A DNA stretch of 64,000 nucleotides from Thalassospira indica (GCF_003403095.1 NZ_CP031555.1:2150001-2214000), one strand, 5' to 3'. Positions 1-9,616 are shown, numbered from the stretch's first letter. Program-made: numbers and translations. The notes: a model not told the origin generated them from the sequence alone.

Positions 1-303
1 GCCGACAGCCTCACAGATCGCTTCCGCATCAGCTGCATCGTTTTTACCACGACGAACATACGGCTTCACATAAGATGGCGGGATGATCCGGACATCGTGC
101 CCGCGCGCTGCAAGCTCCCGAGCCCAGTAATGAGAAGTGCCACAGGCTTCAAGGCCGATCAGACACGGAGGGAGTTCCGAGAAGAATGAAAACATTTGCT
201 GACGACGCAATTGGCGACGAACTGTCACGTTCCCTTCGTCGTCGACACCATGAACCTGGAAGACATTTTTGGCCAAATCCAGGCCGAGCGTGCTAACTTT
301 CAT
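1..303 (-). CDS. IS110-family transposase, N-terminal part (runs off window)
   Basis: Reverse translation from the ATG at 303 gives a protein starting MKVSTLGLDLAKNVFQVHG, the RuvC-like DEDD N-terminus typical of IS110 transposases: first Asp in the LDLAK motif, then the IGLEACG motif, and a DAADAEAI segment near residue 92. The C-terminal serine-containing domain is off the left edge. The start is supported by an AGGAG about 9 bases upstream (complement of 317-313). Members of this family use an RNA-guided recombination mechanism with an RNA encoded in the noncoding end. Nothing visible in these 101 codons disrupts the frame. Confidence 0.9.
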   Translation of the reverse strand, partial: MKVSTLGLDLAKNVFQVHGVDDEGNVTVRRQLRRQQMFSFFSELPPCLIGLEACGTSHYWARELAARGHDVRIIPPSYVKPYVRRGKNDAADAEAICEAVG

Positions 304-447
304 CTGTGGATGGCTCCTGTAGTGTTTGCCCAACTGATCAATGCACTATGGCACATCGATGCCGATTTGTGGGGGCCGTCCACACCATCAAATAAAGGAA
401 CGATGAGCTATCTATATAAGGGGTCTGATCGACCCGGTTAAATCTGG
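304..447 (-). ncRNA. Possible IS110 bridge-RNA region (noncoding end)
   Basis: About 140 bases separate the transposase start from the end of the element, the position where IS110 elements encode their bridge RNA. Visible structure includes a perfect short hairpin, GGGTC-N5-GACCC, at 421-435, next to a TATATA-rich tract at 411-418 that could supply a promoter. The family role is established for related elements; assigning an RNA here is inference from position and dyad structure only. Confidence 0.35.
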
Positions 448-462
448 TTGGAGCAGATTCGC

Positions 463-1662
463 GTGGATTCAGGCCCTCAGGAAAATAGCAGTCCGTCAAA
501 AAAGACGTTTCGATGCTGCTATCGGGATTTTCTTTACACGCCACGGCATGCAGAACTCCTGCATCTGCGCCGCAAGGAATCGATCCAGCTTACCGCCCGT
601 TTCGCAGCCCTTTTCGTTCTTGTCCTGATGCTTGCCGTTCCGTTCTGGGACGGGGCCTTTGCCTCTGAAATGTGGTCGTCGCAGACCTTTATCTTGCGCC
701 TTCTGGTGGCCGGGGTTGCGCTTGTGGTTCTCACCAATCGCGCGGTCAGTGCGCGGTTGCGCCGACGTTGTCCGTACCTGCCGATGCTGATGCTGATTGT
801 CGCGGCAAGTTTGCTGTGTGTCTTTGCTGCCAATGACCCGCTTGCGACCGACTATATGCACAGTTCGCACAGCTTCCTTCTGATCGGTCTGGTGATGATG
901 ATTGCCATCATGCCCGTCACCCTGGTCGAGGCGGCTGTTCTTTCAGTGCCATTTGCCGTGTTGCTTGTCATCGGCGCGCAAAGCGGACTTGAAACCGGCT
1001 TTGTGCCGTTTGAAATGCTGCTGGCTTTCCTATTGCCGCTCGCACTGTGCTCGGCACTGGTGCAACTTTATCGTACCGTCACAGCCGCCCACGAAATTGC
1101 CATTGATCCCCTGACCAACTGTTATACCCGTGCCTTTGGCATGGAAATGATCCGCGTCAGCTTCGAAGGTGCGCTTCGTAAAAAGGTGCCTTATACCGTT
1201 GCGTTCATTGACCTTGATGATTTCAAGCAGATCAATGACCGTTACGGTCATGATTACGGTGACCGTATTCTCGGTGAAGTCGGCAATAACCTGATCCACC
1301 GTTTCCGCCGCTCTGATCTTGTGGTGCGTTGGGGCGGGGAGGAATTCCTTGTTCTGCTGCCCGAACTCGGTCGGGCGCGCGCAGCCGAGGTGCTTGAACG
1401 CGTCATGGCGCCGGGGCTGGCAAAGCTTGAAAACGGACAGGTGCAAAAGGCCAGTGTTGGTCTTTCCGAACGCATCGAGGATGCCATTGCCCTGCCGCAA
1501 AACCTGATCGAGCTTGCCGATCAACGCATGTATGACGCCAAAAAGCGCCGGGATCGCGATGATCTGGTTGCGCAGGGCTATTCCGGGCGGCGTAACACCG
1601 TCAGTGCGCTGGCATCCCCGCCGACCGCCAATGCCCCCTCTGCTGATCAAAGCATCAACTGA
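463..1662 (+). CDS. Membrane-bound diguanylate cyclase (GGDEF)
   Basis: About 400 residues. The N-terminal half has roughly six hydrophobic segments (first near residues 44-62) with no recognised sensor domain. A GGDEF domain follows. The catalytic motif is GGEEF at residues 291-295, preceded five residues upstream by RRSD, an intact RxxD inhibitory site, so it should make c-di-GMP and be product-inhibited. The start is uncertain: GTG at 463 has GGAG nine bases upstream, TTG at 448 lacks a clear ribosome site, and an IS110 end lies immediately upstream. The original N-terminus may be lost and expression may depend on the element. Function is confident; start and regulation are not. Confidence 0.85.
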   Translation: MDSGPQENSSPSKKTFRCCYRDFLYTPRHAELLHLRRKESIQLTARFAALFVLVLMLAVPFWDGAFASEMWSSQTFILRLLVAGVALVVLTNRAVSARLRRRCPYLPMLMLIVAASLLCVFAANDPLATDYMHSSHSFLLIGLVMMIAIMPVTLVEAAVLSVPFAVLLVIGAQSGLETGFVPFEMLLAFLLPLALCSALVQLYRTVTAAHEIAIDPLTNCYTRAFGMEMIRVSFEGALRKKVPYTVAFIDLDDFKQINDRYGHDYGDRILGEVGNNLIHRFRRSDLVVRWGGEEFLVLLPELGRARAAEVLERVMAPGLAKLENGQVQKASVGLSERIEDAIALPQNLIELADQRMYDAKKRRDRDDLVAQGYSGRRNTVSALASPPTANAPSADQSIN

Positions 1663-2128
1663 GCCGCGTGTTCGCGCGGATTCCCTGCAATGCAGGCTGC
1701 TCCAGCGCGCTATCTTCCATAGATATCCTACTAGGGTCCATCAACGCATGGCGCCTGTCATCCAGGCCAAGCGCATATCTGTGCCTGCCATCTGTCGTCC
1801 TGTGACTTCTTGCAGGGCGCAGCAAGGCGTCGCAAACGATGCGGCGCATGTCTGCTCTATCTCGGATGCTGTCGGGCAGGGGGGGGCGGTTGATGCTTCC
1901 GTGCAGCGATCAAAATTTGGAATCGGCCTGAAAAACGGCATACAAACCAGCTCAGTCCTTTTCGGATTCGCACCGATTCTTTGATCCTTTGCGAACATTC
2001 GATTTTCTTCGGTGATCAAAAAATAGTCGGGAGATGTCAATTTCGCGGGCGTTTATCGGGTAATGCTGTAAAATAATGCACAAAAAAGAAGCAGTAATAT
2101 TTCTGACAAAAAAATAGTCAAAAAGCTA

Positions 2129-2157
2129 TTGCATCCTCCCCATCGAATCAGTAATCT
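2129..2157 (+). promoter_or_regulatory. Candidate sigma-70 promoter of the small RNA
   Basis: TTGCAT at 2129-2134 and TAATCT at 2152-2157 are separated by 17 bases. They predict a start near 2163-2165, exactly where the first hairpin of the candidate small RNA begins. The -10 element is weak, so the support is mainly this coincidence of position. Confidence 0.4.
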
Positions 2158-2162
2158 CCATT

Positions 2163-2270
2163 TGTGCGCTGCGGTAGGACGCAGTGCATTCCGGCGAGCG
2201 ACTTGTCGCTCGTTTCTTGGACGTTTCCTCCCTAGACTTGGGCCGCTGTCACGGGCGGCCTTCTTTTTTG
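2163..2270 (+). ncRNA. Candidate small RNA with anti-Shine-Dalgarno loop
   Basis: The gene-free stretch 1663-2458 contains one strongly structured stretch. Hairpin 1 is a 9-bp stem with a six-base loop (2165-2188). Hairpin 2 is a 7-bp perfect stem closed by a CUUG tetraloop (2195-2212). An unpaired CCUCCCU follows at 2227-2233, complementary to ribosome binding sites. Then comes a GC-rich hairpin and T tract (2241-2269). A promoter-like pair lies directly upstream. This architecture resembles alphaproteobacterial trans-acting RNAs that expose CCUCC-type loops. No homologue was identified, so the name and targets are unknown. I see nothing convincing in 1663-2125. Confidence 0.55.
2241..2269 (+). 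terminator. Rho-independent terminator of the small RNA
   Basis: GGCCGC (2241-2246) pairs with GCGGCC (2255-2260) and is followed by TTCTTTTTT. It ends the candidate RNA rather than the distant cyclase gene, which stops 580 bases upstream. Confidence 0.7.
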
Positions 2271-2458
2271 CCTAAATTCAGCCCGTTAGCGAACAAAAGA
2301 TCATATGTTCAACCGCTGAGCATGTGGTGCGTTTTGGAATTGCTGAAATGGTGCGGTGCAAATCAATTCCCGGTCGATTTACCGTCCAAATGCAAAAAGG
2401 CGCTGCCCGACAGTGCCGCGACAGCACCCCATTGTAATCTCTTCAAGCCGTTTTATGT

Positions 2459-3037
2459 CTATTTCTCGCGCGTCGGGTCGTTATCCGGGGTATCGCTATC
2501 CCCGTCGCCCAGACCGCGCTGCATGATCACGCTATCGACCCAGCGGCCCATTTTAAAGCCAGCCGACTGAAGCGTGCCCGCCACCCGAAAGCCCAGCCGC
2601 GCATGCAGGCCGATGGACGCGACATTGGCACTGTCGCCGATCACCGCAATCATCTGGCGATAGCCAAGGGCGGTCACGCGTGTAATCAATTCCGACAGCA
2701 ACGCGCTGCCAGCTCCCTTGCCGACGACTTCGGGCGCAATGTAAATCGTGTCTTCGACCGTAAACCGGTATGCCGGACGTGTCCGGTACGCCCCGGCATA
2801 GGCAAATCCCTCAACCCGGCCATCAACATCCGCCACCAGATAGGGCAGGCCACGTTCGCGCACATGCTGCCAGCGCGATGTCAGTTCGGCGATTTCGGGC
2901 GCGCGTTCTTCAAACGATGCCAAACCATGCAGAACATGGTGGCCGTAAATCTCGGTGATGCGTTCGAAATCTTCGGGTTCGGCATCGCGGATGACCAGAT
3001 CGCTCAAAACGTCACTGGTGTCGGTGGTGTCTGTCAT
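2459..3037 (-). CDS. GNAT N-acetyltransferase, phosphinothricin/MnaT type
   Basis: 192 residues with one GNAT domain. The central part (EGFAYAGAYRTRPAYRFTVEDTIYI) and the acetyl-CoA loop (VVGKGAGSALL, Q/RxxGxG/A type) match the L-amino-acid/phosphinothricin acetyltransferase branch, as does the NVASIGLHARLGFRVAGTL segment near the end. It would acetylate small amines or amino-acid analogues in the cytoplasm. A short acidic C-terminal tail is not part of the domain. Its start overlaps the stop of the upstream amidohydrolase by one base (TAATG), so translation is probably coupled. The natural substrate cannot be read from sequence. Confidence 0.88.
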   Translation of the reverse strand: MTDTTDTSDVLSDLVIRDAEPEDFERITEIYGHHVLHGLASFEERAPEIAELTSRWQHVRERGLPYLVADVDGRVEGFAYAGAYRTRPAYRFTVEDTIYIAPEVVGKGAGSALLSELITRVTALGYRQMIAVIGDSANVASIGLHARLGFRVAGTLQSAGFKMGRWVDSVIMQRGLGDGDSDTPDNDPTREK

Positions 3038-3903
3038 TAAAGCAGGGTCCCGTCGAGATCATGGAAGCGCGATATCAGATCGGTCATCTGGTCGCGCAGG
3101 ACGTCAAATCCGCGATGCGGGCTGATTGTCGTTTCATCCATATAAAGCGCACGAGAAAGCTCGATCTGAAGGCTATGCACATGTTCTTGCGGGCGACCGT
3201 AATGGCGTGTGCAATAACCCCCGGCATATGGATCATTGTGCGCAGGCGCAAAGCCCATATCGCGAAAACAATCGTCCACAAACCGCGTCAATGACGGGTG
3301 ACAGGAACTTCCATAGCAATCGCCAAGCACCAGATCAACGCGGTTTTTTGCGCTGTCGTACGAATCCCCGGGCATCGAATGACAATCGATCAGAATGCAG
3401 TACCCGAATGTCGCCCGCGTCTGAGCAATAAGCTTCTGCAACGCTGTATGATAGGGCCGGTAAAATGTCTCAATCCGCGAAAGCGCTTCTTCGGCGGGCA
3501 GGCGGGTTTTATAAATCTCAACCCCGCCACTGACTACACGCGGGATCGAACCCAATCCCGAAAGGGCGCGCATTGAATTGATGTCGCTATCTTCGGGCAG
3601 TTTGCCATCAAACATCCGCGGATCAAGTTCCATCGCGGCCCGGTTCACATCGACATAGGCGCGCGGGAATGTCGCCGATAGCAACGGCGCGCCCAGTTTG
3701 GGGGCGGCATTGAACAACTGATCAACAAAGGCATCTTCGGATGCGCGCAGCTCAAACGCGCCAATGCGCGCACGCTCAATCAGATCCTGCGGGTAATGGC
3801 GGCCGGAATGCGGGGATGCAAACACCACCGGCAGGGTTTGCCGGGGTGGCAGGATAACGGTGGCTGGGCCAGTTGAGGCGAGTTCCGAAGGCAACTGGTT
3901 CAT
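3037..3903 (-). CDS. N-formylglutamate amidohydrolase family protein
   Basis: 288 residues, a full-length FGase-family enzyme. Motifs visible: FASPHSGRHYP near residue 29, the RAYVDVNR segment near 81, LIDCHSMPG near 171, and the C-terminal LQIELSRALYM. Family members hydrolyse N-formyl-L-glutamate or related N-acyl amino acids with a metal-dependent mechanism; the true substrate is not fixed here because no hut genes are nearby. It is first in a two-gene unit with the GNAT acetyltransferase, joined by a TAATG overlap. Together they suggest modification and removal of N-acyl groups on amino acids. Confidence 0.88.
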   Translation of the reverse strand: MNQLPSELASTGPATVILPPRQTLPVVFASPHSGRHYPQDLIERARIGAFELRASEDAFVDQLFNAAPKLGAPLLSATFPRAYVDVNRAAMELDPRMFDGKLPEDSDINSMRALSGLGSIPRVVSGGVEIYKTRLPAEEALSRIETFYRPYHTALQKLIAQTRATFGYCILIDCHSMPGDSYDSAKNRVDLVLGDCYGSSCHPSLTRFVDDCFRDMGFAPAHNDPYAGGYCTRHYGRPQEHVHSLQIELSRALYMDETTISPHRGFDVLRDQMTDLISRFHDLDGTLL

Positions 3904-4148
3904 TGTCTTTCGTAATGTCCATCCCTTATGACACGGATTTGGGCTTCGTCGTGCGTCTTGCGATCCATTATCATACTATCTTCTAGCATATGGGAATTGC
4001 CACGGAATTGATGAACATTTTTTGTCAAAAAACCATTTCTGGGGTTGCGCCTTCGCCTGCCTTGGGCTAAATACCGCCTCGCCGACGCAAACGGCACAGA
4101 CCACTGTTTCTGATCTTGAAACCTTGGTCGTTGGAAAGATGGATTTGC

Positions 4149-4225
4149 GGGCCTATAGCTCAGTTGGTTAGAGCGTTCGCTTGACATGCGAGAGGTCACA
4201 AGTTCGAGTCTTGTTAGGCCCACCA
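4149..4225 (+). tRNA. tRNA-Val (GAC), copy 1
   Basis: 77 bases. The GGGCCTA/TAGGCCC acceptor stem, D arm, anticodon loop TTGACAT with GAC, T arm with TTCGAGT and encoded CCA are all present. Identical to the copy 93 bases downstream. Confidence 0.96.
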
Positions 4226-4241
4226 TCTTTCAAACCCATAG

Positions 4242-4318
4242 GGGCCTATAGCTCAGTTGGTTAGAGCGTTCGCTTGACATGCGAGAGGTCACAAGTTCGA
4301 GTCTTGTTAGGCCCACCA
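4242..4318 (+). tRNA. tRNA-Val (GAC), copy 2
   Basis: 77 bases, identical to copy 1 over its whole length, with encoded CCA. It is separated by 16 bases and probably processed from one transcript. A terminator follows directly. Confidence 0.96.
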
Positions 4319-4323
4319 TTCCC

Positions 4324-4360
4324 ACCCCGCCGGGTTCCCGTGCGGGGTTTTGTGTTTCTT
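4324..4360 (+). terminator. Terminator of the tRNA-Val pair
   Basis: ACCCCGC (4324-4330) pairs with GCGGGGT (4342-4348), followed by TTTTGTGTTTCTT. It also faces the convergent end of the ABC export operon, which stops at 4372. Confidence 0.75.
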
Positions 4361-4371
4361 GGCCCGGTGAC

Positions 4372-5514
4372 TTAGCGCATCTGCGCGATACTCTTTCTGA
4401 ACCGAAGGGCGCTAAAGGCAAAGAAACCAACCCCAATCGCAAACACCAGCAGGAATTCCGGCCAGACCACGTCAATGCCCGCCCCGCGAAACAGGATGGC
4501 TTGGGCATATTTGACGAAATGGGTCGCGGGCGAGAACTGCATGATGTTCTGCAAAGTCTCCGGCATGCTTTCAAGCGGCGTGCTGCCCCCTGAAAGCAAT
4601 CGCAACGGCAACACCACCAGAATAAACAGCAGGCCAAATTGCGGCATGGATCGCGTCATGGTGGCGAGGAAAATGCCAAGGGCCGTGGCAAAGAACAGAT
4701 AGATCACCACACCGCCCATGAACAAAAGCTTCGATCCGGCAATCGGAACGCCCAGCACCAGCTCGACCACGAAAACAAGCGACAGCATGCAGGCAATCAA
4801 AATCACCAGCCCGTTGGCCCAGACCTTTGCCAGCATGATCTCATAGGGATCCACTGGCATCACCAGAAGATGCTCGATCGTGCCATGTTCGCGTTCGCGG
4901 ATCAGGGCCGCGCCTGAAAGAATGATCGACAGCATGGTGATCGCATTGATGATCTCCATCGTGCTGGTAAACCATTCGCTTTGCACATTCTGGTTATAGG
5001 CATAACGTGTCACGATGGTTGCGGCCTCTGTTCGGTTCTGCCCGGCCCAGGCCGATTTACCACCCAACCAGGTCGAGACTTCCTGGGCGATGATGTTACT
5101 GACATAGCCTTGGCCGATCCCGGCCTGCATCATCGCTGTGGCATCGATGTTAAGCTGCACTTCCGGATCGCGACCCGAAACCACATCGGCCTCAAAGCGC
5201 GGCGGGATCACCAGCACAAAGGTAAATTCGCCACTGTTCATTGCCGCATCAATATCGCGTTCGGCAATGCGCACCGGTTCCTGAAAGTACGGGGCCAGAA
5301 ACGCATCCGAAATGCGCAGCGAAAGGGCCGATCCATCTTGATCGGCAATGGCAATCGAACCACGGCGCAAATCATGCGAAAAGCCGGTGGCGGCGTTATA
5401 AATCGCAAACGAAAACGCCCAGACAATCAGCGCCATAAGCACCATGTCACGTCTGAGGCTGAAAAGCTCCTTGATGCCAAGGCGATAGATATTGCTGATC
5501 CGTCTGCCAAGCAT
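4372..5514 (-). CDS. ABC-2 type exporter permease (YhhJ-like)
   Basis: 380 residues. One membrane segment lies near the N-terminus (residues 24-44), followed by a long periplasmic domain and a C-terminal cluster of about five membrane segments (from about residue 180), the ABC-2 membrane layout. The conserved ALIREREHGTIEHLLVMP sequence precedes the second cluster. It is last in a three-gene unit with only four bases between it and the ATPase/permease fusion upstream. The order membrane fusion protein, double ATPase with permease, second permease matches E. coli yhiI-rbbA-yhhJ. It likely forms the second half of the channel of a drug or metabolite exporter; substrate unknown. Confidence 0.9.
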   Translation of the reverse strand: MLGRRISNIYRLGIKELFSLRRDMVLMALIVWAFSFAIYNAATGFSHDLRRGSIAIADQDGSALSLRISDAFLAPYFQEPVRIAERDIDAAMNSGEFTFVLVIPPRFEADVVSGRDPEVQLNIDATAMMQAGIGQGYVSNIIAQEVSTWLGGKSAWAGQNRTEAATIVTRYAYNQNVQSEWFTSTMEIINAITMLSIILSGAALIREREHGTIEHLLVMPVDPYEIMLAKVWANGLVILIACMLSLVFVVELVLGVPIAGSKLLFMGGVVIYLFFATALGIFLATMTRSMPQFGLLFILVVLPLRLLSGGSTPLESMPETLQNIMQFSPATHFVKYAQAILFRGAGIDVVWPEFLLVFAIGVGFFAFSALRFRKSIAQMR

Positions 5515-5518
5515 ATCC

Positions 5519-8314
5519 TTACGCCTCCTGCTTTTTGAGAAGCAGCATCGAAAGCACGGTCAATGCCGGGAAGAAAATCAGAAGGCTGATCAGTTCGGGA
5601 TAAAGTTCCGCAAAACCAAGCGCCTTGGTAAAGGTGCCGACACTGATCGACATGAAATGCGATGTCGGGATAATGGTCGAAAGCACAACCGGCGCGCCTT
5701 CAAGCGAAGAAACCGGCTGCATCATCCCCGAAAACATCACCGATGGCACCATGGTCGCGATTGCTGTGCCAAAAAGGGCTGCGATCTGCGTACTGGTAAA
5801 GGACGAAATCAAAAGCCCCAATCCGGTGGTGGCGGTAACAAACAGGATCGCACCCACCAGAAGCGTCAGGCCATTGCCGCGCAACGGCACCTCAAACCAG
5901 AACAGCGCCATCGCCGTCATCAAAACAAAGTTGATCAGGCCAAGCCCGATATAGGGCAATTGTTTGCCCCACAAAAACTCAAGCTTGGAAACCGGGGTGA
6001 CATAAAGGTTGGTGATCGACCCCAGTTCCTTTTCGCGCACAACCCCGACCGCCATCAAAACCGCGGGGATAAACATCAAAAGCAACGCAATAACCGATGG
6101 CACCATGGCATAGATGCTTTTGAAATCCTGATTATAGCGATAGCGCGTCTCGATGCGCATCGGCTGCCCTGAATCGGCAGTGCCGACATCGCGTTTGCGA
6201 TGCTCTGCGAGATATTGGTTATGAATGCCTTCGACATAGCCATGAATGGTTTCGGCGCGAAATGGCATCGATCCGTCAATAAACGCCCCGATTTCCGGGC
6301 TGTCACCGCGCGCAACATCGCGCCCGAAGCCGGGCGGGATTTCAATCGCCAACGCAATGTCCCCCGAAAGCAACCGTGCCTCAAGCTCATCATTGCTCAG
6401 CAACGGTTCCTGCGCCTCGAAATACCGCGATCCCGAAAGGTTCTCGATATAGGTTCGGCTTTCCTGACTGCGGTCACGATCAAGTACTGCATAGGTCAGG
6501 TTTTCAACGTCAAAGGTAATCCCCCAGCCAAAAACCGGCATCAGGATGGCCGTGCCAATCAAGGCAAACATCAACCGGATCGGATCGCGCACCAGTTCCA
6601 TCGTTTCGCGCAGGGAATAGGCCCATAAGCGCCGGAAGCTGAACAGTGACGCCCGCGCCGGTTTCCAGTTGGCCTTTGCATCGTCATCTGTGGCAAGCGC
6701 ATCTGCGGCGGCAGGGGCGTCTGGCGCGCCTGCATTCGCGCCATCCGCGCCATCCGGGCCTTCCGCTTCTTCCAGATGGCTGATAAACGCGTCTTCAAGG
6801 GTGTCGCAGCCGCGCCCCTTGGTGATGGCACTCGGCGTATCGCTGATCAAAACCTTGCCGGCATGCATCAGCGAGATACGATCGCACCGCTCCGCCTCGT
6901 TCATGAAGTGGGTGGAGATGAAAATTGTCACCCCCTGATCGCGCGAAAGCTCGACCAGCGATTCCCAGAACCCGTCACGCGCCACCGGATCAACACCCGA
7001 TGTCGGCTCATCCAAAATCAGGATTTCCGGGCTGTGAATGATCGCAACCGCCAGCGACAATCGCTGGCGCACGCCAAGCGGCAATCGTTCACTCAGATCA
7101 TCAAGATAGGGGCCCAGCCCGAACCGTTTCGAAAGTTCCTCGATCCTTGGTGTGATCTTGTCCTTGGGCAAGTGAAACAGATGCGCATGCAGCTCAAGGT
7201 TCTGCATCACGGTCAATTCGGAATACAGCGAAAAGGCCTGGCTCATATAGCCAACCCGGTTACGCAGCGCGATATCCTGCCCATCGACCGGCTTGCCAAA
7301 AAGCTCGGCCGTGCCCTCAGATGCATTCAAAAGCCCGGTCAGCATCTTCATGGTCGTGGTCTTGCCACAGCCGTTGGATCCGAGAAATCCGAAAATCTCG
7401 CCTTTTTCAATCCGGAAGCTGACATCATCCACGGCAGTAAAATCACCAAACTTCTTGGTCAGATGTTCGGCAACAATCGCTGGCGTGTCGCCATGAATGG
7501 TGCGTTCTGGAATGTTCAGCTCATGATGGCCTTGGCGTTCTTCCTCGGGCAACAGTGCAATAAAGGCGGCCTCAAGCGTATCGGTCCCGGTGCGCTCCAA
7601 AATCTCGTCCGCTGTGCCGGTCGCAAGCACCTTGCCATCATTCATCGCAATCAACCGGTCAAAGCGCGCCGCCTCATCCATATAGGCGGTGGCAACCAGA
7701 ACCGTCATCTGGCTTTGGGTTTGGCGAATGGCATCGATCAATTGCCAGAATTGCTGCCGCGACAGGGGATCAACCCCGGTGGTCGGTTCATCAAGGATCA
7801 GGATATCGGGATCATGGATCAGAGCACAACAAAGCCCAAGTTTCTGTTTCATGCCGCCCGAAAGCTTGCCCGCCGGGCGCTCGGTAAACGGATCAAGCCC
7901 GGTCGCGGCGACAAGCCGTGCTATGCGTTCATCGCGCTCCCGCTTTCCCTGACCAAACAGGCGGCCGAAAAATTCAAGGTTCTCGCGCACCGTCAGGTCC
8001 ATATAAAGGTTCTTGCCAAGCCCCTGGGGCATATAGGCAATGCGCGGCAGGATCGCGTTGCGATGCTTGGCATCTTTCATCGATCCGCCAAGCGTCTCGA
8101 CCGTGCCGTCCTGCACCTTGCGCGCACCCGAAATCAGGGCAAGGGCACTTGATTTCCCAACCCCGTCCGGGCCAATAAAACCCACGGTCTGTCCGGCCGG
8201 GATTTCAAGGCTGATCCCGTCAAGGGCGGCCACCTTGCCATATCGCAGCGTGACATCCTCAAGCCGCACGGCGACTTCTGATGTATCGCGGGAAGTATCG
8301 GTGCTGTCCACCAT
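5519..8314 (-). CDS. rbbA: RbbA-type ABC ATPase-ATPase-permease fusion
   Basis: 931 residues, close to E. coli RbbA. ABC domain 1 has Walker A GPDGVGKS (48-55), signature LSGGMKQK and Walker [16 protein letters not shown] domain 2 has Walker [10 protein letters not shown], Walker [13 protein letters not shown], and a degenerate signature (LPLGVRQR instead of LSGGQ), which could make one site less active. An Ala/Asp-rich linker near residues 520-550 leads to an ABC-2 membrane domain (from about 570) with the conserved [17 protein letters not shown]. RbbA homologues have been linked to ribosomes in E. coli, but fused to a permease and next to a HlyD protein this gene fits an exporter. The start lies 12 bases after the HlyD stop. 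Confidence 0.9.
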   Translation of the reverse strand: MVDSTDTSRDTSEVAVRLEDVTLRYGKVAALDGISLEIPAGQTVGFIGPDGVGKSSALALISGARKVQDGTVETLGGSMKDAKHRNAILPRIAYMPQGLGKNLYMDLTVRENLEFFGRLFGQGKRERDERIARLVAATGLDPFTERPAGKLSGGMKQKLGLCCALIHDPDILILDEPTTGVDPLSRQQFWQLIDAIRQTQSQMTVLVATAYMDEAARFDRLIAMNDGKVLATGTADEILERTGTDTLEAAFIALLPEEERQGHHELNIPERTIHGDTPAIVAEHLTKKFGDFTAVDDVSFRIEKGEIFGFLGSNGCGKTTTMKMLTGLLNASEGTAELFGKPVDGQDIALRNRVGYMSQAFSLYSELTVMQNLELHAHLFHLPKDKITPRIEELSKRFGLGPYLDDLSERLPLGVRQRLSLAVAIIHSPEILILDEPTSGVDPVARDGFWESLVELSRDQGVTIFISTHFMNEAERCDRISLMHAGKVLISDTPSAITKGRGCDTLEDAFISHLEEAEGPDGADGANAGAPDAPAAADALATDDDAKANWKPARASLFSFRRLWAYSLRETMELVRDPIRLMFALIGTAILMPVFGWGITFDVENLTYAVLDRDRSQESRTYIENLSGSRYFEAQEPLLSNDELEARLLSGDIALAIEIPPGFGRDVARGDSPEIGAFIDGSMPFRAETIHGYVEGIHNQYLAEHRKRDVGTADSGQPMRIETRYRYNQDFKSIYAMVPSVIALLLMFIPAVLMAVGVVREKELGSITNLYVTPVSKLEFLWGKQLPYIGLGLINFVLMTAMALFWFEVPLRGNGLTLLVGAILFVTATTGLGLLISSFTSTQIAALFGTAIATMVPSVMFSGMMQPVSSLEGAPVVLSTIIPTSHFMSISVGTFTKALGFAELYPELISLLIFFPALTVLSMLLLKKQEA

Positions 8315-8325
8315 CTGGGCGCGCT

Positions 8326-9336
8326 CTATTGCGTGTTCTGACGCAGGGTGGCGTCATCAGGCACATTCGGGGTGAACGCCTCCGGCCAGTCGGTATGATC
8401 GGCCAACATGATATAGGCCTCACCGGGCAGGCCGGTTTTCACCCGTTTGATATGCTCGGCCAGCAATTCCGGGTCGATCCGCACCTTGACGCGAAACATC
8501 AGTTTGTCGCGCTCGGCCCGTGTTTCGACCTCGCGCGGGGTGAATTGTGCGTCATCGGCGACAAACGATACCTTGGCCGGAATGACAAAGCTGGGGGCGG
8601 CATCCAGAACAATCCGCGCTTCATTGCCAACAAAGGCCAATCCCGCCTGACGGGTCGGCAGGAACACATTCATATAGACATCGGTCAGATCAATCAGGGT
8701 GATGACTGGCCCGCCGCCTGCCAGAACCTCGCCCGGTTCGGCAAGGCGATATTGCACGCGGCCATCGCGCGGGGCTTTCAGGACCGAATCATCAATTTGC
8801 ACCTGAATGCCTTCAAGGGCGGCGGATGCCGCCGAGACATTCATGCGTGCACTGACAAGGCGCGCCTGGGCCGCGGTAAGGGCTGCTTTTGCGACATTGC
8901 GATCCGCACGTCTCTGATCAAGTTGTTCGCGTGAAATGTTGTTGTTCTTGACCAGTTCCTCGGCACGCGAAAGCTGCTGCTCGGCAAAAGAAAGCTCGCT
9001 TTCGCGCTGAACAATCAGGGCTTCTGCCTCGGCAATGCCTTGCTCGGCACTGGCAAGCTCGGCACGGGCGCGGGCACGGTTGGCAACCAGTTCGGCGGTG
9101 TCCATCCGGGCCATGACCTGACCTGCGGTGACCTGATCACCTTCTTCGACCAGAACTTCCTCAACCCGGCCGGCATATTTGGTTGCCACCCGGATTTCCT
9201 CGGCCTCAATCCGACCGTTGCCCGATGCGATATACTCGGGAAGATCTGATTGCTGCGCCTGCCAATAGGCATAACCACCCCCGGCGGCAGCGACAATCAC
9301 CACAAGCACAATCAACACAGCACGCAAACTTTTCAT
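8326..9336 (-). CDS. HlyD-family membrane fusion protein (YhiI-like)
   Basis: 336 residues. An N-terminal signal anchor (about 7-26) precedes a biotinyl-lipoyl-like hairpin starting [19 protein letters not shown], a long alpha-helical coiled coil (about residues 85-170, rich in Ala/Glu heptads) and a beta-barrel domain. It would bridge the inner-membrane ABC exporter to an outer-membrane channel, which is not encoded nearby. First gene of the three-gene export operon. A good promoter lies about 95 bases upstream. No regulator gene is adjacent. Confidence 0.92.
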   Translation of the reverse strand: MKSLRAVLIVLVVIVAAAGGGYAYWQAQQSDLPEYIASGNGRIEAEEIRVATKYAGRVEEVLVEEGDQVTAGQVMARMDTAELVANRARARAELASAEQGIAEAEALIVQRESELSFAEQQLSRAEELVKNNNISREQLDQRRADRNVAKAALTAAQARLVSARMNVSAASAALEGIQVQIDDSVLKAPRDGRVQYRLAEPGEVLAGGGPVITLIDLTDVYMNVFLPTRQAGLAFVGNEARIVLDAAPSFVIPAKVSFVADDAQFTPREVETRAERDKLMFRVKVRIDPELLAEHIKRVKTGLPGEAYIMLADHTDWPEAFTPNVPDDATLRQNTQ

Positions 9337-9429
9337 TCCATTCTCCGAAACGGGGGCGAACCAGGGCGGGGCAAAGGCCGGTCGGGTCGACGACCTGACC
9401 GAGTATTACTCCAGTAGTTTTGCAACGCA

Positions 9430-9457
9430 ATAATATCTGGAATGATACTAGGATCAA
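9430..9457 (-). promoter_or_regulatory. Sigma-70-like promoter of the export operon
   Basis: On the minus strand, TTGATC (9457-9452) and TATTAT (9435-9430) are 16 bases apart, about 95 bases upstream of the HlyD start. The downstream leader contains a GTCAGGTCGTCGACCCGACC dyad near 9386-9405. Confidence 0.5.
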
Positions 9458-9616
9458 GAGGCTACGTGATTACCATTGATCGGGCTTTGATGTTGCGCAA
9501 ACAATTTGCAAACCAATCGATCATTTCAGACGTCTAAATGATTGGCCGCGATTGTTGCCGGCCTTTCCGCTATATTGCGCGACGCTTCATCAGTATTCGA
9601 AAGGATTTTTTGTCCG

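Larger units (their letters stand above)
1..447 (-). mobile_element. End of an IS110-family insertion sequence (partial)
   Basis: The transposase start and its upstream noncoding end lie here; the rest of the element is outside the window. IS110-type elements have no classical inverted repeats, so the outer boundary cannot be fixed. It must lie near 440-450, because the sequence just beyond reads into the diguanylate cyclase. The reading frame of that gene is closed by a stop at 439-441 inside the IS end. The element therefore sits immediately 5' of the cyclase and may have removed its native start and promoter. Confidence 0.7.

Noticed and set aside
2184..2570. A 128-codon plus-strand frame
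   Set aside because: It runs through the terminator of the small-RNA candidate and into the GNAT gene antisense, and has no ribosome site or domain.
3900..4637. Two open frames starting with the same MVGLTRLELVTSRMSSERSNQLSYRP-type peptide on the minus strand
   Set aside because: The shared peptide is the antisense reading of the two tRNA-Val genes and is a common false annotation.
6776..8152. A 458-codon frame opposite the RbbA gene
   Set aside because: Antisense shadow of a GC-rich gene with no domain; the minus-strand protein has all family motifs.
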